A stretch of DNA of 64,000 nt from an uncultured Gammaproteobacteria bacterium (GCA_937967995.1 CALBTB010000006.1:62001-126000), one strand, 5' to 3'; numbered from the stretch's first letter, positions 44,392-53,971 are shown. The notes: generated from the sequence alone by a model not told the origin. A program made the numbers and translations.

Positions 44392-45366
44392 ATGCAGGAT
44401 TCCGAAACAGTGACATTCTCTGCACCCATTCCCGATGAGCTGGATGGGCAACGTCTGGATCAGGCGCTGGCCCGTTTGCTGTCCGATTATTCGCGCAGTC
44501 GCCTGCAGCAATGGATCAGGCAAGGCCAGGTGCTGCTGGACGGACAGACTTGCCGGGCGAAGGATAAAGTCTCGACGGGTCAGGTGGTCAGTGTTTCAGC
44601 ACAACAGCAGCCCGAAGCACAATGGCAGGCAGTGGCATTGCCGCTGTCGATTGTTTACGAGGATGAACATATCCTGGTCATTAACAAGCCAGTCGGTCTG
44701 GTAGTGCATCCCGCGGCCGGAAATTACAGCGGTACCTTGCTGAACGCCCTGTTACACCATGCGCCGGAGCTGGAACAGGTACCACGTGCCGGCATCGTGC
44801 ACCGGCTCGACAAGGACACCAGTGGATTACTGGTCGTGGCGCGTAACCTGACTGCCCATAAAACGCTCGTGGAACAACTGCAACAACGTGCTTTTGAGCG
44901 GGAATACCTGGCCATCGTGCAGGGCGTGATGACGGCAGGCGGTAGCATTGATGCGCCAATCGGACGTCACCCCGTCAACCGTAAAAAAATGGCGGTGGTT
45001 GCCCGTGGCGGCAAACCGGCCGTGACCCACTATCGAGTAGTCCAACGTTATCGCGCACACACGCGGGTCAGCGTCAGACTGGAAACCGGACGGACACACC
45101 AGATTCGCGTCCACATGGCGCATATTCATTATCCGCTGGTCGGTGATACGACATATGCCGGTCGATTAAAAATTCCCGCCGGTTGTAGTGACGTTTTACG
45201 GGACTGCCTGCGTCAGTTTCAGCGCCAGGCCCTGCATGCCTGTCGGCTGGGGATTACGCACCCCCATAGCGGACAGAGCATGAACTGGGAAGTGCCGCCA
45301 CCCGAGGATTTGCAGTACCTGCTGGATTGCCTGCAGGTCGACATGACGGACAATACGAATGGATGA
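44392..45366 (+). CDS. rluD: 23S rRNA pseudouridine synthase RluD
   Basis: Modifies positions 1911/1915/1917 of helix 69 in 23S rRNA. 324 residues: N-terminal S4-like RNA-binding domain (about 18-80), then the pseudouridine synthase core with VGLVVHPAAGNYSGTLLNAL and catalytic Asp140 in HRLDKDTSGLLVVA, and ETGRTHQIRVHM. Divergent from bamD, followed by pgeF with an 8-base overlap; this rluD-pgeF pair is standard in proteobacteria. Confidence 0.94.
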   Translation: MQDSETVTFSAPIPDELDGQRLDQALARLLSDYSRSRLQQWIRQGQVLLDGQTCRAKDKVSTGQVVSVSAQQQPEAQWQAVALPLSIVYEDEHILVINKPVGLVVHPAAGNYSGTLLNALLHHAPELEQVPRAGIVHRLDKDTSGLLVVARNLTAHKTLVEQLQQRAFEREYLAIVQGVMTAGGSIDAPIGRHPVNRKKMAVVARGGKPAVTHYRVVQRYRAHTRVSVRLETGRTHQIRVHMAHIHYPLVGDTTYAGRLKIPAGCSDVLRDCLRQFQRQALHACRLGITHPHSGQSMNWEVPPPEDLQYLLDCLQVDMTDNTNG

Positions 45367-46093
45367 TCGCAGCTGGATTCCGGCAGACTGGCCGGCACCG
45401 CCTCAGGTAAGGGCCGGTTGCAGCACACGCCATGGTGGTCAAAGTCAGGGTCCTTATGCCAGCCTGAACCTGGCGCAGCATGTGGGTGATGACCAGATGG
45501 CGGTCGAGAACAACCGGCGTGCTCTGTGTGACTATCTGGATCTTCCTTCATCACCGCACTGGCTCAGACAGGTCCATGGGTGTGCGGTATCAACTGATCA
45601 ATCCCGGCTGGATGAAGCAGACGCCAGCCTGACACGCCAGACCAATCAGGTCTGTGCCGTCATGACAGCGGACTGTTTGCCGGTGTTGATGACGGATCGA
45701 CAGGGTAAGGAGGTCGCCGCGGTGCATGCCGGCTGGCGTGGCCTGGTTGCGGGTGCCATAACGGCCACGGCAAAACAGTTTGAAGCCGATGTCGAGGATT
45801 TACTGGTCTGGCTGGGGCCGGCGATTGGCCCGAATGCGTTTGAAGTGGGTGAGGATGTGTTTCGCGCATTTGTCGATGAGCATGACCGCTACCGTGAAGC
45901 ATTTGTGCCGCAGGCACAGAATAAATGGTTACTGGATATTTATACCGCGGCACGGCTGCAACTTCAGCAGCTCGGCATCAAGGAAGTTTACGGCGGCGGT
46001 TTCTGTACGGTGGAAAACAACCAGCAGTTTTTTTCCTACCGGCGTGACGGTATCACCGGTCGCATGGCCAGCCTGATCTGGCTGGCAGAGTAG
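45359..46093 (+). CDS. pgeF: peptidoglycan editing factor PgeF (laccase-domain)
   Basis: Hydrolyses misincorporated amino acids (L-Ser) from UDP-MurNAc-peptides, keeping the stem peptide correct; earlier annotated as laccase-domain YfiH. 244 residues with zinc ligands His73 (QVHG), Cys106 (TADCLPV) and His123 (HAGWRG), and the GPAIGP loop. Overlaps rluD by 8 bases. Confidence 0.92.
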   Translation: MDDRSWIPADWPAPPQVRAGCSTRHGGQSQGPYASLNLAQHVGDDQMAVENNRRALCDYLDLPSSPHWLRQVHGCAVSTDQSRLDEADASLTRQTNQVCAVMTADCLPVLMTDRQGKEVAAVHAGWRGLVAGAITATAKQFEADVEDLLVWLGPAIGPNAFEVGEDVFRAFVDEHDRYREAFVPQAQNKWLLDIYTAARLQLQQLGIKEVYGGGFCTVENNQQFFSYRRDGITGRMASLIWLAE

Positions 46094-46113
46094 CATTCGA
46101 ATCAAATTACTGT

Positions 46114-46917
46114 ATGATGCCGGGCAGCATGTCGTTACTTTCTTGGATTCTCCTGTTCAGTGTTCTGGGTGGCGTTTTGAGCGTCATCGCCGCCAGCATT
46201 TTTCTGGCCTTTCCGGATCGGCATCGGGATGCATTGTTACCACACTTTGTCAGCTTTGCTATCGGTGCATTACTGGGGGCCGCCTTTCTGGCGTTGATAC
46301 CCCATGCCATGAAGGATGGCCATGCCATTGAGTTTCATCAACTCGGACTGACCCTTTTAATCGGTGTGCTGGGCTTCTTTGTGATGGAAAAGCTGGTGCT
46401 GTGGCGCCACTGCCATGAGCATGCCTGTGAGGCCCATTCCCCGCATGAGCCCACGGAACAGCAACGCCAGGATGCGGCCGGTAAGTTGATACTGGTTGGC
46501 GATGCCATTCATAACCTGGTAGATGGTGTGCTGATCGCGGCGGCCTTCATGACGGATTTTCATCTGGGTGTGATTACCAGCCTGGCCGTGGCCGCACACG
46601 AGATTCCACAGGAAGTCGGTGACTTTGCGGTGTTGCTGCATAGTGGCTTTACACGACGCAAGGCCTTTATCTTTAATATTCTGGCTTCTATTACCACGGT
46701 GTTTGGCGCACTGATTGCCTACTGGAGCCTGCGTGATGCGCTACACATCCTGCCATACGTACTGGCGATTGCCGCATCCAGTTTTATTTACATCGCCGTG
46801 GCTGATCTTATTCCCGGCCTGCACAAACGGGTCGAGTTTCGCGAGACACTGAGACAGATCATATTAATCAGTGCCGGAGTGATCGTAATCTACCTGGCGC
46901 ATGCCACACTTCACTAA
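46114..46917 (+). CDS. ZIP-family metal transporter
   Basis: Divalent cation (zinc/iron) uptake protein of the inner membrane. 267 residues, eight predicted helices. The two metal-site helices are clear: GDAIHNLVDGVLIAAAF (helix 4) and AVAAHEIPQEVGDFAVLLHSG (helix 5), with the conserved His and Glu/Asp residues; a His/Glu/Cys-rich cytoplasmic loop (CHEHACEAHSPHEP) lies between helices 3 and 4. Specific metal unknown. No Zur-type operator was recognised upstream. Confidence 0.9.
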   Translation: MMPGSMSLLSWILLFSVLGGVLSVIAASIFLAFPDRHRDALLPHFVSFAIGALLGAAFLALIPHAMKDGHAIEFHQLGLTLLIGVLGFFVMEKLVLWRHCHEHACEAHSPHEPTEQQRQDAAGKLILVGDAIHNLVDGVLIAAAFMTDFHLGVITSLAVAAHEIPQEVGDFAVLLHSGFTRRKAFIFNILASITTVFGALIAYWSLRDALHILPYVLAIAASSFIYIAVADLIPGLHKRVEFRETLRQIILISAGVIVIYLAHATLH

Positions 46918-46939
46918 TTAATCCAGTTCACAGGAGGCG

Positions 46940-47464
46940 ATGATGACGGGATGGTATATGTTGACCATCATTGGTCGTGATCAGGCCGGTATTGTTGCGC
47001 GAGTCACAGCCGTGCTTTATGAAATGGGCTGTGAGTTAGGTGAAACATCCATGCTGCGTCTGGGTGGCAACTTTTCCATGATGGTAATGACACACTGCGA
47101 CAGTTCACAGCAGCAGATTCAACAGCAGCTTGAACCGGTCATTCGTGATTTGAATTTACATCTTCATATCGATGCAATCGACGGTCACCTGCATGACCAC
47201 ATCGATCCCAATATGCAGGTCAGTGTGCATGGTGCCGATCAGGCGGGCATAATTGCCCGGGTTACCGCCATACTGGCCGATAATCAGTTCAATATTCTGG
47301 ACCTGGAGTCGGATGTCGGTGGCACGGCGCAGGACCCGGTGTACGTGATGCACATCGTTGGCACCTGTCTGAAGGAGGTGGAACAGGTGTCCGCCGCGCT
47401 GGCGCCCCTGCATGCTGCGGGAATCCAAATCAGGGTACGCAGCCTCGATACCTTGATTGGATAG
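46940..47464 (+). CDS. gcvR: GcvR-like protein with two ACT domains
   Basis: In E. coli GcvR binds glycine and blocks the activator GcvA of the glycine cleavage operon. 174 residues with two ACT domains (about 5-80 and 93-170); the repeated pattern is TIIGRDQAGIVARVTAVLYE and GADQAGIIARVTAILAD. Strong ribosome binding site ACAGGAGGCG. No gcvA or gcvTHP gene in the window, so the target is not shown and other ACT functions are possible. Confidence 0.85.
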   Translation: MMTGWYMLTIIGRDQAGIVARVTAVLYEMGCELGETSMLRLGGNFSMMVMTHCDSSQQQIQQQLEPVIRDLNLHLHIDAIDGHLHDHIDPNMQVSVHGADQAGIIARVTAILADNQFNILDLESDVGGTAQDPVYVMHIVGTCLKEVEQVSAALAPLHAAGIQIRVRSLDTLIG

Positions 47465-47481
47465 TGGGATTGGACAGCCAC

Positions 47482-47985
47482 ATGGCGGTATTGCCCATTC
47501 TGACCTACCCGGATGAACGGCTTAAGCAGGTCTCTGAGCCGGTCACCGAACTGACGCAGGAGCGGCTGGCGTTTATTCAGGACCTCGAAGCCACCATGCG
47601 CGCCGGACCGGGTGGGGTGGGTATTGCGGCTCCCCAGGTCGGACGCTTTGAGCGCATTGTCATCGTGGACGTCTCGTCCCGTAAAAATATTAAACACCAT
47701 GGCAGGCTGGTATTAATCAACCCGGAAATTACCGAGTGGGAAGGCATGGCCATCGCGCGTGAAGGCTGCCTGTCGGTACCGGATTTCACCGGCAATGTCA
47801 TACGGGCCGAGCGCATCAGCCTGAGCGCCCTGGATGAGGCCGGCCAGCTGCGGCAGATCGACACCGAGGGATATGAAGCCCGGGCCATTCAGCACGAACT
47901 GGACCACCTGGATGGCCTGCTGTTCCTCGACAGGCTGGTCAGTCGCCGTATGGACTTATACCAACGCAAGGTTTACCAGAAATAG
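47482..47985 (+). CDS. def: peptide deformylase
   Basis: Removes the formyl group from the N-terminal methionine of new proteins. 167 residues from ATG 47482, matching the family start MAVLPILTYPDERL. All three motifs present: GVGIAAPQVG, EGCLSVP (Cys96) and QHELDHLDG (His138, Glu139, His142). An upstream GTG at 47464 overlaps the gcvR stop and would add six residues. No fmt gene adjacent, so it is probably a second or isolated copy. Confidence 0.92.
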   Translation: MAVLPILTYPDERLKQVSEPVTELTQERLAFIQDLEATMRAGPGGVGIAAPQVGRFERIVIVDVSSRKNIKHHGRLVLINPEITEWEGMAIAREGCLSVPDFTGNVIRAERISLSALDEAGQLRQIDTEGYEARAIQHELDHLDGLLFLDRLVSRRMDLYQRKVYQK

Positions 47986-48041
47986 CCTAATTTATTCCCA
48001 TTTTCGGCCGATGAAGTCATTGACAGACAAGGAGAATTCCT

Positions 48042-49550
48042 ATGTTGATGGAAACCGTGGCCGATTGGGTCATTATCGCTTTTGCAACCGCCTTCACGCT
48101 GGGCGTCATCATCGTTGTGTTTATGTACATACGTGATGTTACCCAGACTACCCATGCCATTCGGCGTAACTACCCGGTCATTGGTCGAATGCGCTACAGC
48201 TTTGAGCGCATGGGCGAATATTTTCGCCAGTACTTCTTTGCCCATGACCGTGAGGAGCAGCCCTTTAACCGGGCGACACGTGCCTGGGTATACCGCACCG
48301 CCAAGGGACTCGGTGGACTGGTTGGTTTCGGCTCTACCAAAGACCTGCGCGAGCCGGGTTCACACATTTTCGTCAACGCGTCATTTCCGAAACTGGAAGA
48401 AGAAAAAACCCCCATGCCGCCGATTACCATTGGCGCGCGCTGTGACAAACCGTTTATCGCCCAACACGTGTTTAATATTTCCGGCATGAGTTATGGCGCA
48501 TTGTCGACACCGGCGGTGCGTGGGCTGTCCTTTGGTGCGGCAAAAAGCGGTGTCTGGCTCAACACCGGGGAAGGCGGCCTGTCGCCGTATCACGCCGAGT
48601 TCGGCCCGGACATCATTTACCAGATAGGCACTGCCAAGTATGGCGTGCGCGATGCACAGGGTAATCTCAGCGATGAAGCCCTGCGTGCCATGAGTGAACA
48701 GGTCAAGGCCTTTGAACTGAAGTTATCACAGGGCGCCAAGCCCGGGCGCGGCGGCGTATTACCGGCACAAAAAGTGACGGAAGAAATTGCGCGTATTCGT
48801 GGTATTCCGGTCGGGCAGGTGTCATCCAGTCCGAACCGGCATCGGGATATCAGTAACACCGAACAGTTGCTGGAGTTAATGCACCGTGTTCGTACCGTGA
48901 CGGGCCGACCGGTTGGCTTCAAGGCCGTGTTCGGTTCCGAAAGTTTTCCGCGTGAACTGTGTGAAACGATTCACCTCAAGGGCGTCGATTACGCGCCGGA
49001 CTTCATTACGGTGGATGGGGGTGAAGGCGGTACCGGTGCCTCGCCGCAGGTCCTGGCCGACAATGTCGGCTTACCGTTGGCCGAGTCCCTGCCCATTGTC
49101 GTTGATACGCTGACGACCTATGGTCTGCGTGAACAAATAAAAGTGATCGCTTCAGGTAAACTGGTCACCTCATCGGAAGTGGCCTGGGTACTGTGCATGG
49201 GTGCGGACTTTGCCGTGAGTGCGCGTGGTTTTATGTTTGCACTGGGCTGTATTCAATCGTTGCAGTGCCACAAGGATACCTGTCCGACCGGGATTACCAC
49301 GCATAACAAACGCCTGCAAAAAGGCCTGGTGGTGGAAGACAAGGGTGAACGGGTGGCGCGTTACGCGCACTGGGTGAATCACGAAATTAATGTCATTGCC
49401 CACTCCTGTGGATTAAGCAATGCGCGCGAGTTTCGTCGTGAGCATGTCCGTATTGTTCAGAAACCCGGTATCAGCCAGTCCCTGTTGTCACTGTATCCGG
49501 AACCGGAACCGACCCGTATCGCCGCCGAGTCCATCAAGCGTCAGGCCTGA
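48042..49550 (+). CDS. membrane-anchored FMN-binding glutamate-synthase-like protein
   Basis: 502 residues. One membrane helix at the N-terminus (about 8-31), then a glutamate synthase alpha-domain barrel (FMN-binding; NISGMSYGALS, WLNTGEGGLSPYH, DFITVDGGEGGTGASP, IKVIASGKL, and the Cys-containing CIQSLQCHKDTCPTGITTH). The last segment is the 3Fe-4S site of GltB, with three cysteines. The glutaminase domain and a GltD partner are absent. These proteins are common in gammaproteobacteria and are not proven glutamate synthases. GGAG lies eight bases before ATG 48042. Confidence 0.86.
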   Translation: MLMETVADWVIIAFATAFTLGVIIVVFMYIRDVTQTTHAIRRNYPVIGRMRYSFERMGEYFRQYFFAHDREEQPFNRATRAWVYRTAKGLGGLVGFGSTKDLREPGSHIFVNASFPKLEEEKTPMPPITIGARCDKPFIAQHVFNISGMSYGALSTPAVRGLSFGAAKSGVWLNTGEGGLSPYHAEFGPDIIYQIGTAKYGVRDAQGNLSDEALRAMSEQVKAFELKLSQGAKPGRGGVLPAQKVTEEIARIRGIPVGQVSSSPNRHRDISNTEQLLELMHRVRTVTGRPVGFKAVFGSESFPRELCETIHLKGVDYAPDFITVDGGEGGTGASPQVLADNVGLPLAESLPIVVDTLTTYGLREQIKVIASGKLVTSSEVAWVLCMGADFAVSARGFMFALGCIQSLQCHKDTCPTGITTHNKRLQKGLVVEDKGERVARYAHWVNHEINVIAHSCGLSNAREFRREHVRIVQKPGISQSLLSLYPEPEPTRIAAESIKRQA

Positions 49551-49583
49551 AATCAAATTACGGCCATAAACTTGCCGGTCCAG

Positions 49584-49611
49584 CTTGAATCTGGCGGCAT
49601 TGTCCCTATTA
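49584..49611 (+). promoter_or_regulatory. sigma-32 type heat-shock promoter of clpB
   Basis: CTTGAA (49584-49589), fourteen bases, then CCCTATTA (49604-49611), close to the heat-shock consensus CTTGAA-N13/15-CCCCATNT. Forty-one bases before the clpB ATG. Confidence 0.75.
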
Positions 49612-49652
49612 ATTAACCAAGTATTAAACGCTTGTGAAGGGGATGATTTCTC

Positions 49653-52250
49653 ATGCGAATGGATAAACTCACCAGTAAGTTTCAACTGGCGCTTCAGGAT
49701 GCGCAGAGTCTGGCGCTTGGCCGTGATCATCAGGTCGTCGAACCGTTACATGTGCTGATCGCCATGCTGGATCAGGAAGGCGGTACCGTGCGGCATTTAT
49801 TGCAGATCGCCGGCGTGAATATCAACTTACTGCGTTCGCATCTGGGTGAAGCCCTGGATCGATTACCGACCGTGTCGGGCACCGCCGGTGACCTGCATAT
49901 TTCCAATGAGCTGGCCCGCGTCCTCAATCAAACCGATAAACTCGCCCAGCAGCGCAAGGACCAGTACATTTCCAGTGAACTGTTCATTGTTGCGCTGGTG
50001 GATGACAAGAGCCAGGCCGGTGAGCTGTTACGCAAAGCCGGTGCCGACAAACAGAAAATCGAAAAAGCGATTGAAGATGTGCGCGGCGGTCAGAAAATTG
50101 ATGACCCAAATGCCGAAGAACATCGTCAGGCGCTGGAAAAATATACTATTGATCTCACCGAACGTGCCGAGCAGGGCAAACTCGATCCGGTCATCGGACG
50201 CGATGATGAAATTCGTCGCGCCGTACAGGTGCTGCAACGTCGCACCAAGAACAATCCCGTATTAATCGGTGAACCGGGTGTGGGTAAGACCGCCATTGTT
50301 GAAGGACTGGCGCAACGCATTGTTAACGGCGAAGTACCGGAAGGTTTAAAAGGCAAGCGTGTGCTGTCACTGGACATGGGTTCCTTGTTGGCCGGTGCCA
50401 AATTCCGTGGTGAATTTGAAGAACGCTTAAAAGCCGTCTTAAACGATCTGGCCAAGCAGGAAGGGCAGATCATTTTATTTATCGATGAAATCCATACCAT
50501 GGTGGGTGCCGGTAAGGCCGAAGGTGCGATGGATGCCGGTAACATGTTAAAGCCGGCCCTGGCGCGTGGTGAATTACACTGTCTGGGTGCAACGACGCTG
50601 GATGAATATCGTCAATATATTGAAAAGGATGCCGCACTGGAACGTCGTTTCCAGAAAGTACTGGTCGATGAACCGAGCGTGGAAGATACCATCGCTATCC
50701 TGCGTGGATTAAAAGAAAAATACGAAGTCCATCATGGTGTGGACATCACTGACCCGGCGATTGTCGCCGCGGCCACGTTATCGCATCGTTATATTACCGA
50801 TCGTCAGTTGCCGGACAAGGCGATTGATCTGGTGGACGAAGCCGCCAGCCGTATTCGTATGGAAATTGATTCCAAACCCGAATCCATGGATCGCCTGGAT
50901 CGCAAACTGATTCAATTGAAGATCGAACGTGAGGCACTCGGTAAGGAAACCGATGAGGCATCCAAAAAGCGTTTACAAAACCTGGATGAAGAAATCAATA
51001 AAGCGGAACGCGAGTACAAGGACCTGGAAGAAATCTGGAATGCCGAGAAAGCGGCGTTACAGGGTACACAACATATCAAGGAAGAACTGGATCGCGCCCG
51101 CATCGAACTGGAAACCGCACGCCGTGCCGGTGACCTGACCCGCATGTCTGAATTGCAGTACGGCCGTATTCCGGAACTGGAAAAACAACTGGACATGGCC
51201 GCACAGGCGGAAATGCAGGAAACCAAGTTGTTGCGCAACAAAGTGAGTGACGAGGAAATTGCTGAAGTGGTTTCCAAGTGGACCGGTATTCCAGTTTCCA
51301 AGATGCTCGAAGGCGAGCGCGATAAATTGTTACGCATGGAAGAGGCCCTGCATCAACGCGTTGTTGGTCAGGATGAAGCTGTGCGCTCCGTGGCGGATGC
51401 CATACGTCGTTCCCGTGCCGGTCTGTCCGATCCGAATCGCCCGAATGGCTCGTTCCTGTTCCTGGGGCCGACCGGTGTCGGTAAAACCGAGCTGACCAAG
51501 GCGCTGGCGGCGTTTTTGTTTGATACCGAAGACGCCATGGTGCGCATCGACATGTCCGAATTCATGGAAAAACATTCCGTGGCACGCCTGATTGGTGCGC
51601 CTCCCGGCTACGTCGGTTATGAAGAAGGCGGTTACCTGACCGAAGCCGTACGACGTAAACCGTATTCGGTGATTCTACTCGACGAAGTGGAAAAGGCGCA
51701 CCCGGATGTCTTCAATGTGCTGTTACAGGTACTGGATGATGGTCGACTTACCGATGGCCAGGGTCGTACCGTGGATTTCCGTAATACAGTGGTAGTCATG
51801 ACTTCCAACATCGGTTCGCAGCATATTCAGGAACTGGCCGGAGAAGAAAACTATGACGCGATGAAAGCCGCGGTCATGGAAAGTGTCAGTGCGCATTTCC
51901 GTCCGGAATTCATCAACCGTATCGATGAAGTGGTCGTGTTCCATCCGCTGGTCAAGGAGCAGATTCGTGCTATCGCCAGTATCCAGATTGATTACCTGCG
52001 CAAGCGGCTCAAGGACAAAGACATGGGCTTTGTAGTCAGCGAAAAGGCGCTGGATAAAATAGGTGAAGCCGGCTTCGATCCTGTTTACGGTGCACGCCCG
52101 CTCAAGCGCGCAATTCAGAGCCAGATCGAAAACTCACTGGCGCAGGAAATCCTGTCAGGCAAGTTCCTGCCGGGTGATGTGATCGACGTGGATGTGGATG
52201 GCGACAGGTTTGTGTTTCGCAAGGGGCGCAAAAAAGCCGCCGCGGCGTAA
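49653..52250 (+). CDS. clpB: ATP-dependent disaggregase ClpB
   Basis: Hexameric AAA+ chaperone that pulls proteins out of aggregates with DnaK. 865 residues: N-domain (1-150), first ATPase domain with GEPGVGKTAIVEG, a coiled-coil middle domain (about 410-525, the sign of ClpB rather than ClpA/C), and second ATPase domain with GPTGVGKTELTKA. ClpP-binding IGF/L loop is absent, also as in ClpB. Driven by the heat-shock promoter at 49584-49611 and ribosome binding site AAGGGGATG. Confidence 0.97.
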   Translation: MRMDKLTSKFQLALQDAQSLALGRDHQVVEPLHVLIAMLDQEGGTVRHLLQIAGVNINLLRSHLGEALDRLPTVSGTAGDLHISNELARVLNQTDKLAQQRKDQYISSELFIVALVDDKSQAGELLRKAGADKQKIEKAIEDVRGGQKIDDPNAEEHRQALEKYTIDLTERAEQGKLDPVIGRDDEIRRAVQVLQRRTKNNPVLIGEPGVGKTAIVEGLAQRIVNGEVPEGLKGKRVLSLDMGSLLAGAKFRGEFEERLKAVLNDLAKQEGQIILFIDEIHTMVGAGKAEGAMDAGNMLKPALARGELHCLGATTLDEYRQYIEKDAALERRFQKVLVDEPSVEDTIAILRGLKEKYEVHHGVDITDPAIVAAATLSHRYITDRQLPDKAIDLVDEAASRIRMEIDSKPESMDRLDRKLIQLKIEREALGKETDEASKKRLQNLDEEINKAEREYKDLEEIWNAEKAALQGTQHIKEELDRARIELETARRAGDLTRMSELQYGRIPELEKQLDMAAQAEMQETKLLRNKVSDEEIAEVVSKWTGIPVSKMLEGERDKLLRMEEALHQRVVGQDEAVRSVADAIRRSRAGLSDPNRPNGSFLFLGPTGVGKTELTKALAAFLFDTEDAMVRIDMSEFMEKHSVARLIGAPPGYVGYEEGGYLTEAVRRKPYSVILLDEVEKAHPDVFNVLLQVLDDGRLTDGQGRTVDFRNTVVVMTSNIGSQHIQELAGEENYDAMKAAVMESVSAHFRPEFINRIDEVVVFHPLVKEQIRAIASIQIDYLRKRLKDKDMGFVVSEKALDKIGEAGFDPVYGARPLKRAIQSQIENSLAQEILSGKFLPGDVIDVDVDGDRFVFRKGRKKAAAA

Positions 52251-52255
52251 CTAAA

Positions 52256-52873
52256 CTAAGCCCGCATATTCGGAATGCGTCGCGATGCTGCGACATAATC
52301 CCGTTCGGAAATAATCCCCTCGTTACGCAGGCGTCGCAGTTTGGTGATTTCGTTGATCAACATGCGATGCTTGTCAATGCGCACCGCCTGGCTGGCCGTG
52401 AGGATGCGTTGTTTGATTTCTTCAACAAACCGCGTGAACTGTTCCTTTGACGGATTGCTGTATAACACGCTTACCAGCACACAGCCGCAGTAACGACTTC
52501 GAAATTCCGTGACGTTGGGGGATCGATACAAAAACATCAGCAGTGATCCCAGCATGAGCAGAATAAAAATCACAAAGAAAGGAATCAGCCGGCTGAGCAA
52601 TTCATTGGTGGGGTTGTTAATCAGGTAAACCAGGTATGCCGCCGCGGCAATCGCAAAATAGATCATACTCAGTAACCAGCGCCATGAAATCTCACGATTA
52701 CGTACCGGCCAGGGTTCCAGCATACACAGGTTGAGCTGATAGTTTTTCTGGCCAAAAATATTGTCGATGGTCACATCCAGAAACTTGTCATCATAAATCT
52801 GAAACGTGCGCGTTTCGCCCTTGGCCTTGCTGACCTGGACCATGGTGCGATTGATATTACGATTTTCAGCCAT
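52256..52873 (-). CDS. unrecognised two-helix membrane protein with SHOCT-like tail
   Basis: 205 residues, family not recognised. N-terminal soluble domain of about 60 residues (RTFQIYDDKFLDVTIDNIFG looks beta-rich), two membrane helices (about 65-86 and 94-116), a cytoplasmic middle with three close cysteines (Cys129, Cys131 region), and a C-terminal short helix-turn-helix (ITKLRRLRNEGIISERDY) typical of SHOCT oligomerisation tails. Convergent with clpB, five bases apart; divergent from msrP across 154 bases. No function is claimed. Confidence 0.8.
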   Translation of the reverse strand: MAENRNINRTMVQVSKAKGETRTFQIYDDKFLDVTIDNIFGQKNYQLNLCMLEPWPVRNREISWRWLLSMIYFAIAAAAYLVYLINNPTNELLSRLIPFFVIFILLMLGSLLMFLYRSPNVTEFRSRYCGCVLVSVLYSNPSKEQFTRFVEEIKQRILTASQAVRIDKHRMLINEITKLRRLRNEGIISERDYVAASRRIPNMRA

Positions 52874-53027
52874 GATACTTTTGTGAACTTTTTATGTGAT
52901 TATACTGTTCCCTGGTGTGTCTCAATACTAACGCACCCGTTATCAGTTCGCTATATGTGGCTGATTTTTCTGTGAACTTTACCCCGGGTATGGTTTCTCA
53001 ATACCAGTTGCTGAATGAAGGTGTCCC

Positions 53028-53969
53028 ATGCTGATCAAACGCCCTACTGACATTACCCCCTCTGAAATCACCGATAAGGCCGTCTATATGCAACGGCGAC
53101 GCTTTATGCAGGCCACGGCCGGACTGGCACTGGCGCCTCTATTATTAGCAGATGCTAATGCAGGCTATGGCAATCGGCCGCTCAAACATAACAAGAGCGA
53201 TGCCTACCCGCTGGACGAGGCGCAAACGCCTTACGAAAACGTCACCCAGTACAATAATTTCTACGAGTTCGGCACCGACAAATATTCCCCGGCGCAACGC
53301 GCCCAGCAACTGACCACGGACCCCTGGTCGGTGACGATCGCCGGTGAAGTGGCAAAACCGGGAACCTACACACTGGAAGATATTCTCAAACCGCATACGC
53401 TGGAAGAGCGCATTTACCGGTTACGTTGTGTGGAAGGCTGGTCGATGGTGATTCCCTGGATTGGTTTTTCGCTAGGCGATTTGATCAAGCGCTTTGAACC
53501 GACATCACGTGCCAAATATGTCAAATTCACCACCCTGCACAGGCCGGAAGAAATGCCCGGCACGCGCCGACGGGTGCTGAACTGGCCGTATGTCGAAGGC
53601 TTGCGCATGGACGAAGCCATGCATCCATTGACAATTATGTCTGTCGGCTTATATGGCGAGGTGCTGCCAAAACAGAACGGCGCACCAATACGGCTGGTGG
53701 TGCCATGGAAATACGGTTTCAAAAGCATCAAGAGCATCGTGAAAATTGAATTACTGGAACGTCAGCCTGTATCGAGCTGGGAACAGGCGATTCCGCAGGA
53801 ATACGGTTTTTATGCCAACGTTAACCCGAACGTTGATCATCCAAGATGGAGCCAGAAGCGTGAGCGGCGCATTGGTGAGTTTTTCAAACGCAAAACGCTG
53901 ATGTTCAACGGTTATGAAGAACATGTCGCAGGTTTGTATAAAGGGATGGATTTGCGTAAATTTTATTAG
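53028..53969 (+). CDS. msrP: protein-methionine-sulfoxide reductase catalytic subunit MsrP
   Basis: Periplasmic molybdenum enzyme that repairs oxidised methionines in envelope proteins, receiving electrons from MsrQ. 313 residues: Tat signal with twin arginine (QRRRFMQA, residues 22-29) and cleavage after ADANA, then the SUOX-type Mo-cofactor fold with Cys134 in RLRCVEGWSMV as cofactor ligand, and PWKYGFKSIKSIV. The usual MsrP start region is extended by about 20 residues before the RR. msrQ follows by 2 bases. Activity on sulfur compounds other than methionine sulfoxide is not excluded. Confidence 0.93.
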   Translation: MLIKRPTDITPSEITDKAVYMQRRRFMQATAGLALAPLLLADANAGYGNRPLKHNKSDAYPLDEAQTPYENVTQYNNFYEFGTDKYSPAQRAQQLTTDPWSVTIAGEVAKPGTYTLEDILKPHTLEERIYRLRCVEGWSMVIPWIGFSLGDLIKRFEPTSRAKYVKFTTLHRPEEMPGTRRRVLNWPYVEGLRMDEAMHPLTIMSVGLYGEVLPKQNGAPIRLVVPWKYGFKSIKSIVKIELLERQPVSSWEQAIPQEYGFYANVNPNVDHPRWSQKRERRIGEFFKRKTLMFNGYEEHVAGLYKGMDLRKFY

Positions 53970-53971
53970 TC

